DNA from: Panicum virgatum
Lineage: Eukaryota; Streptophyta; Magnoliopsida; Poales; Poaceae
Assembly (NCBI RefSeq): GCF_016808335.1
Contig: NC_053153.1
Coordinates: forward strand, 26,770,090-26,834,089
Length of the DNA stretch: 64,000 bases
Direction: 5' to 3'
Below are positions 22,003-33,242 of this stretch, piece by piece; position 1 is the stretch's first letter, and the number at the start of each line of letters is the position of its first letter. A program made the position numbers and the translations under genes. The notes below the pieces were generated by a model. That model was given only the letters and a program-made list of their open reading frames with translations. It did not search any database and was not told the origin of the DNA.

Positions 22003-22860
22003 ATGGCTGATGACTGGACCACCACCTACTGCATCAACGAAGATGGATTCCCCAGAGTGCTTTATGCCGCCACGGTGCGACTTGGTATTCCGTAACGTCC
22101 GGAGTACGTGGGTCGCGAGTTCATGGAGCATGGCACCGAAAGCTGTGAGGTCACTATCCATATTGGCGCCAGTGATAAGTACTTGGAGATGCAACCCTGG
22201 AGCGTCACTGCCACTGGAGCCCGTATGCCTGACACCATTCAACTTGCAGCTCGCAAGGCACTGCGGTACCTGTGCTAGATGTTTGAATGGCACTTGGGTT
22301 CCACTCCCATGAAGTACTTTCCCCCGCTGGATCATAACCGTCCTGCTTGGGAGGCGAGGATCCGCAGCCTGGAAAGCCCCGCAGGGACAGAGAAGAACCC
22401 CACAGTTATCGCTATGTCTGGCTATTTGCTTAGCCTCGACAATTTGTGCGACCAATTGCATCAGCGTGTGAGAGATTTAATCCAGCGTGCTGACGGAGTG
22501 GAGTCCCGTTGGCATAGGGCTAAACTGGTCGTAGCCCAGGCAGAAGCCCGAGCAGCTGAAGCTGAAAGCTGCCTTGCCGTGGCCGAAGAGAACCTTAGGG
22601 AGCAGGCAGATCGCCACAGTCAGCTCCTTAGGGGTGTCTACCTAGTGGACCGTGCCAAGCGCAAGGAACGCCATCCCAGGACTGCCGCGGAGCCGCCAAT
22701 CCTAGAGGGAATTCCGCTATATCCCTTGTCCCAACCACGTAAGAGGAATGGTGAATCAGTGCCACCCACACCTCCCGCGTCACCCCGTGAAGTTGAAGAC
22801 CGAGACCCCGAAGACCGTGTTGTAGGGTTCAGTAGTCGAGTCGTCCCGGCCGACCCTTAA
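22003..22860 (+). pseudogene. Pre-gag ORF of element 2 (two in-frame stops)
   Basis: One frame of 286 codons starts MADDWTTTYC and ends with TAA at 22858. It is interrupted only by TAA at 22093 and TAG at 22276. The N-terminal part (PEYVGREFMEHGTESC) matches the motif of both element 1 copies. The middle has RKALRYLC and WEARIRSLE. A coiled coil follows (AQAEARAAEAESCLAVAEE), then a Pro-rich acidic tail (VPPTPPASPREVEDRDPED). It has no retroviral domain I can recognise and lies 140 bp after the LTR. It could be a structural or accessory protein, or a captured host fragment; the sequence does not decide. Confidence 0.72.
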
Positions 22861-23036
22861 AAGTCGAGCTGCGTTATTGTAATCCATCGTGGCATGTATC
22901 CCTGCTTGTTTGAATGAATGCTTGTGTGGTGCTTGAATGATTCGTTTGTGTTATGTGCTATTATATATATACAAATCTACCCCAGTAATAAATTAGGAGA
23001 GCCACCTAATCTTACCTTATCCCTCCTTGACCGCAG

Positions 23037-24207
23037 ATGTCCCGTCGTTCGAGCCGAGTCCAAGGACTCCATGCTCAGGAAGACGGTGACGAGGTCAACC
23101 CGAGAAACCAAGCCCCTCTGAATGTAGCCCCAGAAGCGCTAGAAAATGGACACCTACCGCCGCCACCTCCCCGTGCCCCAGCACCCATTGATCTGGCAGC
23201 CATACTGCAGCAGCAGAACCAACTCCTTCAAGTTCTTGTGACCACTCTCACAGCTCAAGCTCAAGGCAATCTTGGCAACAATAGACCTGCAATGCATCAC
23301 AAATGGCAATGGCAGCAGAATTGCAGATTTCAACCGCTTGCAGCCACCTAAGTTTGGAGGATCTGATAACCCTATTGAGGCAGATGATTGGCTGCGAGAG
23401 ATTGAAATGAAGCTCAAAGTGGTCCATGAAGATGACAGAGACAAGGTTTTGCTCGCAGTACAGCAGTTAAGGGGACCAGCCCTTGCTTGGTGGCAGAGTT
23501 ACCAGGAAATAAATGAAAACGCTAATGAGATGGTACGGGCTGACTTTGTCAAGATCTTCAGAGAACATCACATTCCCAGCAGTGTTATGAAGCTCAAGAG
23601 GGATGAGTTCAGAAAGCTTCGTCAAGGTGGTATGACTGTGACAGAGTATCTTCATAAGTTCACAGAGCTGTCTCGTTATGCACTAGAAGATATCAATGAT
23701 GACGAGAAGAAGCAAGAAGCTTTTCTTGGTGGGCTTAACCCTGAAATCAGGACATTGGTTGAAGTCACCACCCACAGTGATTTTAATGCTATGGTCAACA
23801 GGGCTATCACCACTGAGAGAAATAGGAAGGCAGAACTCAGTGAGTGCAAACATCGGTTTGAAAGCAAGAAACCCCAGCAGTTGGAGAAGTTTCAGAGGAC
23901 TCAGTATCCAGCTCACTCAGGCCCGAGGAGCCAGAGTGCCTTTTCACTCAAAGCGCACCCCGGTTCTTTTCAGAAGCCAGCCCAATCAGCTCATGTTATG
24001 AAGACCCAGAATACCTTACGAACCCAACCGTCGGGTGGAAGTCAAGTGACCAATGAGAAGACCTGTTTCCACTGCCGCGAAGCCGGACACTACAAGGCTA
24101 ACTGTCCGTATCTCAATCAGCCCGCCCCTTCTATTTTCTCCAACTCTGTTCAAGGACCAAAGCAGCCGACTAGAGCCAACCATGCAACACCAGCTAATAG
24201 CCAATAA
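23037..24207 (+). pseudogene. Element 2 gag (frameshift)
   Basis: A start at 23037 (MSRRSSRVQGLHAQ) gives a Pro-rich N-terminal part. A frameshift between about 23272 and 23345 moves to the main frame, which holds the capsid-like core (FGGSDNPIEADDWLREIE, GPALAWWQSY) and a CCHC zinc knuckle (CFHCREAGHYKANC) near 24065. The frame ends at TAA 24205, in the same frame as the protease that follows. Confidence 0.88.
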
Positions 24208-27200
24208 CAGTCCTTCGGCAAGGCAAAAGTGAATCATGTGAATGCTAAAGAAGCAGAGGATGCACCAGGAGTGATTCTCGGTTAGTTTCTGGTCCAATCA
24301 GCTCTAGCCTCAGTGCTTTTTGATTCTGGAGCATCGCATTCCTTTATATCCTCCCACTTTGTGGAAAAGCATGATATACCTACTATATCCCTTAAGAGGC
24401 CACTAATGACCCGTTCCCCTGGAGGTCATATACCCTGCCACTTAGGTGTCTTAGATATCCCTATAAACCTAAGTGGGGTAGTATTCCTTGCCGACCTAGC
24501 AATCCTTACTTCCAAAGGGATAGATGTCATACTCGGTATGGACTGGCTCACCAAGCACCGTGGAAACATAGCCTGTGCTTAGAGAGCAGTGACAGTCACC
24601 AACCACCAAGGGTTAACAGTCACATGCCAAATCCAGCCTAGCCTGTCAGACTCCATGGTGAACCACATCCAAGCAGAATCTCCAGAAGATGTGCCAGTAG
24701 TTCGGGAGTTCGCAGATGTGTTTCCAGATGAATTACCTAGTATGCCTCCAGAAAGAGATGTAGAGTTCACTATTAACTTAGTCCCTAGAACTAAGCCTAT
24801 AGCAAAGAATGCCTATCGGTTAGCAGCCCCAGAGCTTGCCGAGTTGAATAAGCAGCTTGAAGAGCTTCAACAAAAGGGATTTATTAGACCTACTGCTTCT
24901 CCGTGGGGAGCCCCAGTGCTCTTTGTGAAGAATAAAGACGGAAGCATGAGACTTTGTGTGGACTACCGTGATCTGAATGCAGTCACCATCAAGAACAAGT
25001 ACCCTCTGCCTCGGATTGATGACCTGTTTGATCAGTTGAAGGGAGCTAAGTTCTTCTCCAAGATAGATCTAAGGTCAGGTTATCATCAGCTCACAGTGCG
25101 ACAAGAGGACATCTCCAAGACAGCCTTCAGGACCTGTTATGGCCAGTATGAGTTCACAGTGATGCCTTTTGGTCTGACTAATGCCCCTGCCTTTTTCATG
25201 ACCCTCATGAATAAGGTGTTTATGGAAGAGTTAGATCGGTTTGTCGTGGTATTCATAGATGACATACTGGTCTACTCTAAGAGTACTGAGGAGCATGGAC
25301 AACATCTCAGAAATGTGCTGGGAAAGCTCAGAAAACACCAGTTGTATGCCAAGTTTAGCAAGTGTGAATTCTGGTTGCAGAGAGTCAGTTTTCTGGGTCA
25401 TGTCTTAACAACTGAAGGTGTTGAAGTGGACCTAGAAAAGGTCAAGACAGTATCAGAATGGAAGCAACCAACCTCAGCCTCAGAGATCAGGAGTTTCTTG
25501 GGATTAGCCGGCTATTACCGGAGATTCATCGAAGGTTTCTCTAAGATAGCCCGGCCTATGACTGAGTTGCTCCGGAAGGACACGAAGTTTGTCTGGTCTA
25601 AAGCTTGCGAGAGAAGCTTTCAAGAGTTGAAGAGGCGACTAACTTCTGCCCTAGTGCTAGTCTTGCCAGATAATCAAAAGAGCTTTGTCGTTTATTGCGA
25701 CGCATCCCGACAAGGATTGGGTTGTGTGCTTATGCAAGAAGGAAGAGTTGTAGCTCATGCCTCAAGACAGTTGAGAGCACATGAGCAGAACCACCCCACC
25801 CATGACTTGGAGTTAGCTGCAGTGGTGCATGCCCTCAAGATTTGGAGACATTATCTGATTGGAAATAAGTGTGAAATCTACACGGATCACAAGAGCCTGA
25901 AGTACATTTTCACCCAGTCAGACCTCAACCATAGACAGAGAAGATGGTTGGAGTTGATCAAAGACTATGATTTGGAAATTCATTACCACCCTGGAAAGGC
26001 TAATGTGGTGGCTGATGCGCTCAGTCGTAAAGCATATTGCCATCACTTAGTCACACAAGCCCCAGAGCTGAGTGAAGAAATGAGGAAGTTGAACCTAAGG
26101 GTTGTACGCCACTCTTGCAATTATAATCTTAGTGTCCATCCCGTCCTGGATGACCAGATAAAGGAAGCTCAAATGGAGGATAAAAGATTGGTATGGATTA
26201 AAGGTCGCAATAGTGAAGGCAAAGCCCCAGATTTCAGAGTAGATAAAGATGGAGTCTTGTGGTTCAAGAAGAGATTATGTGTGCCTAAGAAAGGTCATTT
26301 CCGCAGGACCATCTTGGATGAAGCCCATAACTCAGCCTATTCCATTCACCCTGGCACTACGAAAATGTACCTGGACCTTAAGGAGAAGTATTGGTGGAAT
26401 GGTATGAAGGGGGATATCGCTCGATTCGTCGCTCATTGTGATGTGTGCAAAAGGGTTAAGGCAGAGCATCAGAAGCCCACTGGATTACTCTAGCCATTGC
26501 CGATCCCAGTATGGAAGTGGGATGAAGTTAGTATGGATTTTATCACCGGTCTAACAAGAACCCAGAGCGGTCATGACTCAGTTTGGGTGATTGTTGACCG
26601 ACTCACTAAAGTGGCACACTTCATCCCAGTGCGTACCACTTATGGAGGTGATAGATTAGCCAAATTATATATTGAGCGTATTGTGAAGTTGCATGGAGTA
26701 CCTAAGAGGAGAGGCACCCAGTTCACTTCGAGATTCTGGAGCAGGTTACATGAAGCACTTGGTACAAAGTTGGACTTCAGTTCAGCCTATCATCCTCAGA
26801 CTGATGGCCAGACCGAAAGAGTTAATCAGATCCTTGAAGACATGCTAAGAGCCTGTGTTCTTACTTATGGCAAAAATTGGGAAGACAGTATGCCATATGC
26901 AGAGTTCTCTTACAACAACAGCTACCAGTCAAGCTTAAAGATGTCGCCGTTTGAAGCCCTCTACGGGAGGAAGTGTCGCACACCTCTCATGTGGACCGAA
27001 GTCGGTGACCGTATTATTGAGGGCCCAGATTTTATTAAAGAAGCAGAAGACAAGATAGCAGAAATCAGAGAGAATCTAAAGGCAGCTCAATCCCGCCAGA
27101 AAAGTTATACCGATAAAAGAAGACGTACTCTCAGCTTCGAAGTTGGAGACTATGTGTACCTTAAAGTTTCCCCAATTCGCGACACACGCAGATTCCAGGT

Positions 27201-27590
27201 ACGAGGAAAGTTGGCTCCACGTTACATTGGACCTTTCCCAATTATCAAGAAAGTGGGAGCGGTAGCCTATAAGCTTCAGTTGCTAGCAGAGATGTCAGAT
27301 GTACACGATGTATTCCATGTGTCCCAACTCAGAAAGTGTCTGCGAGTACCAGAAGAACAAGTGGCCCAGAGACAATCGACCTGCAGGATGATCTCAGATA
27401 TCAAGAGGTACCAGTAAAAATTCTGGACACTGTGACGCAAAGAACCCGCAACTCAGAAGTCAGGATTTGCTGAGTTCAGTGGAGAAGGCATTCGGAAGCA
27501 GAAGCAACTTGGGAGAGAGAAGACGCGCTCCGAGCCGAGTTTCCCAGTCTCCTTAGTGGTGAAGCTGAATCTCGGGGACGAGATTCAACC
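24208..27590 (+). pseudogene. Element 2 pol: protease, RT, RNase H, integrase, chromodomain (broken)
   Basis: The frame of gag continues. Protease has an intact [10 protein letters not shown] at 24322. Reverse transcriptase (about 24800-25400) has FIDDILVYS intact. RNase H has DHKSLKYIF and VADALSRK. Integrase has MDFITGL (first Asp), but at 26700 the text runs GVPKRRGTQF, so the segment with the second catalytic Asp is deleted in frame. In-frame stops are TAG at 24283, 24580 and 26491. Near 27365 the frame shifts, and the chromodomain-like tail (EAEATWERED) lies in another frame with a TGA. Protease, RT and RNase H are otherwise nearly clean, so this is a fairly young but dead copy. Confidence 0.9.
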
Positions 27591-27605
27591 TAAGTGGGGT
27601 AGGTT

Positions 27606-30473
27606 TGTAACATCCCAGTTTTCATCACGATTAAGGGGGAGTGTTGAAATATATAATGCAAACTCCTAGAAGGTTCTATAAAAATAAGGATAAACCATGG
27701 CATAATTTTGTTCACCATGACAAGGTTCTGGAATGTTCCACAAGAATCATAAGAAGACATGAAGCTTGGATATTTTCTTGTCATGGTAAAATTTAGAATT
27801 TTCTATAAATAGATATTTGTAGGGAACTTAGATATTTGTAGGGAACTTCCTAGAGTGTGACATGTGTCACTCATCCAAGAGGGTATGGGTGCCTATATAA
27901 GGAGGGTGGCACCCCTTGCCATGCCATACTACTCCACTCCATCCCATACACATCCAAGGGCATGGTAGAAGTGAGCATATGTAGAGTGTGCTAGGTGTGT
28001 CTTCCTTTGTTGCTCCAATAAGGTAAGCATCTTTATAAGTGTTAGTCTCCCGGTTAAGCTTAGCCCTTAGTGTATAAGTTGTGATCCATCGAAGGTTGGC
28101 TCTGTCACCCGGGATCACAAAAGGGTCTGGGCTTCATCGAAGGTTGGCTCTACCACCCGGAAGCCAGCTTCATCTGTTGGTAGGCTCTGCCTCCCGGAAG
28201 CAAAAGGCGGCTCTGCCGTCAAAAGGACCCGGTACACTAAGTAACTAGAAGCTGACCGACTCTGAAGTGAGTTGGTATAGATCCTCAACTTAGTAGGGCC
28301 ACCTCAATTTCCAACAATCACTAAAATAAAACTTATGTTGCAATTAAACTAGTAACGTAAAATAATACTAACGTCATATGAGGTATTACATAATTACTAG
28401 GCAAACTATTTTATACTCTTGCCTTGCGTTAGTACATTTGTTCCCTCCAGTAACCAGCATACGCATGCTTGCACCTACGACAAAAATCATCTCGTCTCTT
28501 TCCATAAAAGCCTCTCGAGTCACCGTACCATGCCATAATTCCCAGACAATCATGACAGTGCCTACCTCCTTTGCCATAACTTCATCATTCCCTGGAAGCC
28601 ACAGAGTACCCACACCATTGACCTTGAAATGACCCGTCATGGCAGCACCCACCTTGCTATAAATCGGGGTCGCCACGCACAGTGCCGGCCGAGATTTTTT
28701 CCGCCGAACCGCCTCACGCACGCGCGACACGCCGGCCCCACGATGGGACCGCACACTGCCGCCGGCACCACACCGTGCCGCCCACCTCCGCGTCCCCACC
28801 TCACCCATGCCTCTGCAGCGTCCTCGCCGCCTTTGCCGCCTCGACGCTCGCGCCTTCAGCGCTGCCACTGTTCGCGTTGACGACGAGCTGCCGCAGCCCA
28901 CGCCGCCGCCCGTCCTTGCACAACGCCGCTGCTGCTCTCCTCTCCTATAAAAGGAGCGAGGCCGTGACGAGCCCCGTCACCAGCCCAAGCACACCGAGCC
29001 GCTTTGCTCCGCCAGCTGAACCACTCCTCCCGAGCCCAGCTCACTCACGAGACGAAGCTCCAACAATTGGCCCTCTTCCTCGAGCTGTTCCGCGCCAAGG
29101 TGAGATGGCAGGCAGCTCCCCGACCATTAACTCCGCAATACTAATAAAGGCCCAAAAGACCCATCAGGCTGTGAGCACATAATCCAAATCATTCTATTTT
29201 CAGAATTGAATACAGACCAATACTGTAAACTCAATATCTCCTTCATATCAACTCCTTTTCACGTAACTATTTTTCCTAAACTCTCCTCAAATCATATACT
29301 ATCTATTCCTCCTATTTTCATCTCCATTTGAGCTTATTTTATTGCTTGCTTGTGTTTGTTTGCCGGTTGTGCCGTTTTCGCCCGTAGATCACGGAGTGAC
29401 CGAGGAGGAGCCTGTCAAGGAGCCAGAAGACCCGTACCACGAGCAGGAAGCCGCCACCGCCGACGCGTACGAAAGCGAAGGCAAGTTTCATCGACCCCTA
29501 CGTGAGCGGTTGCATCCATGTGAGGACGTTTAGCTGTAGCCTGGGTCTAGGATCGATTACATATACCAGTACTTGAGTGATTGAGTGTGCTTATGCATGC
29601 ATCTGAGTAGTCATGCATATCCAGAGCTGAGACTAGGATACATAGGGATTTGGCTGAGACCAGGGCAGCTGGGTATGCTGGAGCCGGCTCTACCGTGGTG
29701 GTAGACTGGCAGGTGAGTGCTACCGTGGTGGTAGGCTCGAATTGACATGTTGAGGGATGGTTGCTGCCCTGGTGAACCATAAGGACCGAGTTGTTTTGAC
29801 ATCTCACCTAGCGTACTTTAGTACGACCACAGGTTCCGGTATGGGCCGGACTTAGCCTAATCCCACTGGTTAGCCTGACGGTCGTAGGGATGGTTTACGG
29901 GTATGGACCATTGGGGTCAGGACCCGAGGGTTTGTGCGGCCGGGCTAGGGCGTGACCACGGCTGGGTGTCGGCTATGTCGGTTGTCCGTTCGGGCAGCCG
30001 AGCGTGTGGGTACAGTGTACGACCTCTGCAGAGTGTATAATCCATTCGAATGGTCCGTGCCCATAGTATGGGCAGGCTACGGTGTGGTCCTGACAACTAG
30101 TGAGCTACCTATTGTGGGTTGTGTCGGGAAGGGGTTGTATACCATTAGTTGCATTGCTAATGCATTGTGCTCAATGTGCGTCGTGCATGTCATTTCCCCT
30201 CCCGTAGGGCGAGGTGGAGCTTGCTGAGTACTTTTGTACTCACCCCTGTTAATTTTTCTCCAGAGGATCCTGACTTTGTGCCAGAAGACTACGAGTAGAT
30301 CGTGTCCGCACCCAAGCTGATCGAGTGGAGCCGTGATGGATGAAGAGCTAGTCCTCCATGCCGTCATGCTAGTCGTTATTATATGGTTGTTCTGTGTAGC
30401 GTTGTGTTGTCACTTCACCCCTCGTGTACGTGTTGAATAAAGCTCTGTATGACTCTGGACTCCACTTGATGTA
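27606..30473 (+). repeat. 3' LTR of element 2, truncated
   Basis: It starts TGTAACATCCC after the purine tract and matches the 5' LTR until GATGTA at 30473. The last 85 or so bases, including the CGCTTCA terminus, are missing where CACTA-type sequence begins. TATA box, both candidate exons, hairpin and AATAAA are all kept. Confidence 0.9.
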
Positions 30474-30831
30474 TTAGTAGAGAAAGGAGGGAAGGGGAGA
30501 GAGAGTGTGTGTGGAGTGGGTTAGGGTTTGTTTCATTTATATACTCTGATCAGCAATCGGACTCATATGGGCTTTTATTGGACTCGGTCTATTAACCGAG
30601 GCGGGCTTTTATAAGTTGCCCGCATCTGGAAATAGAAGTATTAAAAGATGCGGTCATTGTAATGGTGACTGCCTCTATTAATATATTTTGCTAGGCGGTT
30701 TCTTTAACCGCCTCGGTTAATAAGAAATGACCGCCTCGGTTAATGTTGGTCACTAACAGAGGTGGTTATGTTTTATGCTAACATTAGAGGTGCTAAAAAA
30801 AGGTTGCAGTGAATCATTTTTTGTACTAGTG
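30474..30831 (-). mobile_element. Terminal part of a CACTA transposon
   Basis: The right end, read on the minus strand, starts CACTAGTACAAAAAATG, a CACTA-type terminus. Inside it are repeated subterminal words (ACCGCCTCGGTTAAT at about 30710 and 30733, ACCGAGGCGG at 30595), the usual transposase-binding pattern. Only this one end is present. The other end, the genes and a target duplication are not visible, so the element is truncated where it meets the LTR of element 2. Confidence 0.75.
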
Positions 30832-32130
30832 GAGAAGTATATTAGTACATATCTTCAAAAACAAGAGCGATGTTCAAAGTTGTACTAACTATTGTGGAAT
30901 TAAGATGATAAGCCATACGATGAAGCTCTGGGAGAGTGTTATCGAGCATCGCCTAAGAAGAGTGACAAGTGTGACCCAAAACCAGTATGGGTTCATGCCT
31001 GGAAGGTCGACCATGGAGTCGATTTTCTTAATACGACAATTGATGGAGAGATATAGGGAGCAGAAGAAGGACTTGTACATGGTCTTTATTGACCTCGAGA
31101 AGGCATATGACAAAGTACCGAAAAATTTCATGTGGTGGGTCTTGGAGAAGCACAAAGTCCCAACTAAGTACATTACCCTCATCAAGGATATGTACAAGGA
31201 TGCGACGACGTTTGTCCGGATATGTGATGGTGACACCACTGACTTCCCTATTAACATAGGCCTACACCAGAGGTCAGTATTGAGCCCTTATTTATTTGCT
31301 TTGGTGATGGATGAGGTCAAAAGGGACATACAAAGTGATATCCCTTGGTGTATGCTCTTTGCTGATGATGTGGTGCTAGTTGACAAGAGTAGGGAAGGGG
31401 TTAATAGGATGTTAGATTTGTGGAGACGCACGTTAGAGTTGAAAGGGTTCAGACTTAGTAGGACCAAGAGCAAGTTGTGGCCCAGAATGATACTTTTCAG
31501 TACTTAGGATCGGTGCTAAAAAATGGCAACATTGATGAAGATGTTAGGCATAGAATTTCAGCTGGCTGGTTGAAATGGCGTCAAGCTTCTAGCGTCCTTT
31601 GTGACAGGAGGGTGCCACAAAAGCTAAAAGACAAGTTCTATAGGATAGCGATTCGCCCAGCGATGTTATACGGTGCTGAATGTTGGCCTACAAAAAGGTG
31701 ACATGTTCAACAATTGAGTGTAGCAGTGATGCAGCTATTGCGGTGGTTTTGCGAGCACACAAGGAGGGATAGACTCCGGAACAAAGCTATTCAGGATAAG
31801 GTCGGGACGGCACCAATTGAGGAGAAACTTACCCAATATCGGTTGGGATGGTTTGGACATGTCCAACGGAGGTCTCCTAAGGCGCCGGTGCATAGTGAGG
31901 TTCTAGAGTGGGTCAATAATGTAAAGAGGGGTAGAAGTAAACCTAAACGGACTTGGGTTGAGTCGGTTAAGTGATACGTTAAGAATTGGAATATCTCTAA
32001 AGAGATAGCTTTGGATATGAGCACTTGGAAACTCGCTATCAATGTGCCTGAACCGTGACCTTTGTTTCTTTTGTGTTTATCTCTAGCCTACCCCAACTTG
32101 CTTGGGAAAAAAGGCTATGTTGTTGAAAAA
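30832..32130 (+). mobile_element. RTE-type non-LTR retrotransposon: RT domain and 3' end (broken)
   Basis: The frame opens IFKNKSDVQSCTNY at about 30852 and continues through YGFMPGRSTMESIFLIRQL, FIDLEKAYDKV and FADDVVLV, the core reverse transcriptase motifs. A frameshift near 31490 leads to GDIDEDV-like text and [15 protein letters not shown] at 31699 precedes HVQQLSVAVMQLLRW and HTRRDRLRNKAI. The last part (CCTACCCCAACTTGCTTGGG, then GTTGTTG near 32125) is the usual tail of plant RTE elements. The endonuclease is absent: the piece begins exactly at the CACTA terminus. Confidence 0.85.
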
Positions 32131-32796
32131 GTTGCTCGGCGTTGCCTAACTACCTTTCAAATTGTATACTTACACAAAAGTTCAAAAACTTGAGCCTCCT
32201 CAAATATTGCAAGAACCATCTCGAAGAAAAAAAAAATTGCATGAACATGCACAATCCACCTCAAACTCACCTGTTATCTAGCTGGTCTTAAAATCCATGA
32301 TTCAATTTGATAGCTGTTTCCATGAACTAGAGAGAAAGGTTTGTGGCTCCATTACCCTAGATAGCGAATCACATGCATGGGATTGGAGGTAAGAGTTCAC
32401 TGAGGGAATTTAGATGCAAGTTGGATCTTTTGAGATATGAATTGAAATAGGAGTTTAAGTTAGAATTCTTATTCTTTATATTGGTCAGGTGGGTTTGGAA
32501 GTGAAAAACTGTACCATGTCAAGATGGATAGTCAGGACGCACCAAACTTCCATTTATAATATGGGGGAAGGACGGAATAAAAAAGGACACACGAGACTTT
32601 GGATTTTTCTTTATGCAACTCGGGTGTTTCACATGGGTCCAGCACTCAAAGTGTTTTCTGCAAGCAAACACCCGTTTTTCTTCATTAAAAAATAGGGTAT
32701 TTCATAGGCTTGCAGAAAAATACTCTAATATACATCCTAATTTATATGATTAATGTTGGCAACAGAGTTACAAGCAAATCATGACATAAATCATAT
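32131..32796. other. Unassigned interval
   Basis: AT-rich sequence without a recognisable gene, RNA or transposon end. A frame at 32489-32695 is open but matches nothing I know. Confidence 0.3.
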
Positions 32797-33242
32797 ATGG
32801 AGAAAAAAATCAAAATCCTCCCTCCCCAGCCTCCCCTCTCCTTCCCACTCCGCTCGCGCCTCACCGAGGCAGTAGCGGTTGCCAATGTTGGGGGAGGAGG
32901 TTGTCACCGAGACGGTGGCGAGCACCATGGACGCCTCGGCCAGGATGACCTAGTCCCCGCCGGCATCGGAGGCGGCGAGACGGTGGAGGAGCATTGTAGT
33001 TCTAGGATGGGCCCCGGGGGAGGAACAGGTGCCGGTGGTAGGGGAGGGCGAGTGTGAGAGAAGCAAGAGGACGAGGACCGGCGCGAGGGGGCGAGGGCGC
33101 AACGGCGAGCAGGGAAGGAGGGAGATGGTGAGGCGATGGCGCTCGGGAAAAAGGCTAGCGGAGAGGAGGGGATGCCGAGCGAGATAGAGAAGAAAGGAAG
33201 AAGGAGATGCTGTTGGATGAGTTTTTTACCAGTGTTTTCCAA
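32797..33242. other. GC-rich island without recognised gene
   Basis: A sharp GC-rich block (purine-rich on the plus strand, GGCGA and GAGG words) between AT-rich flanks. The minus strand is open from 33242 to 32904 but the peptide is low-complexity Ser/Pro. It may be a fragment of a transposon or of a CpG-rich 5' region. No function can be given. Confidence 0.25.
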
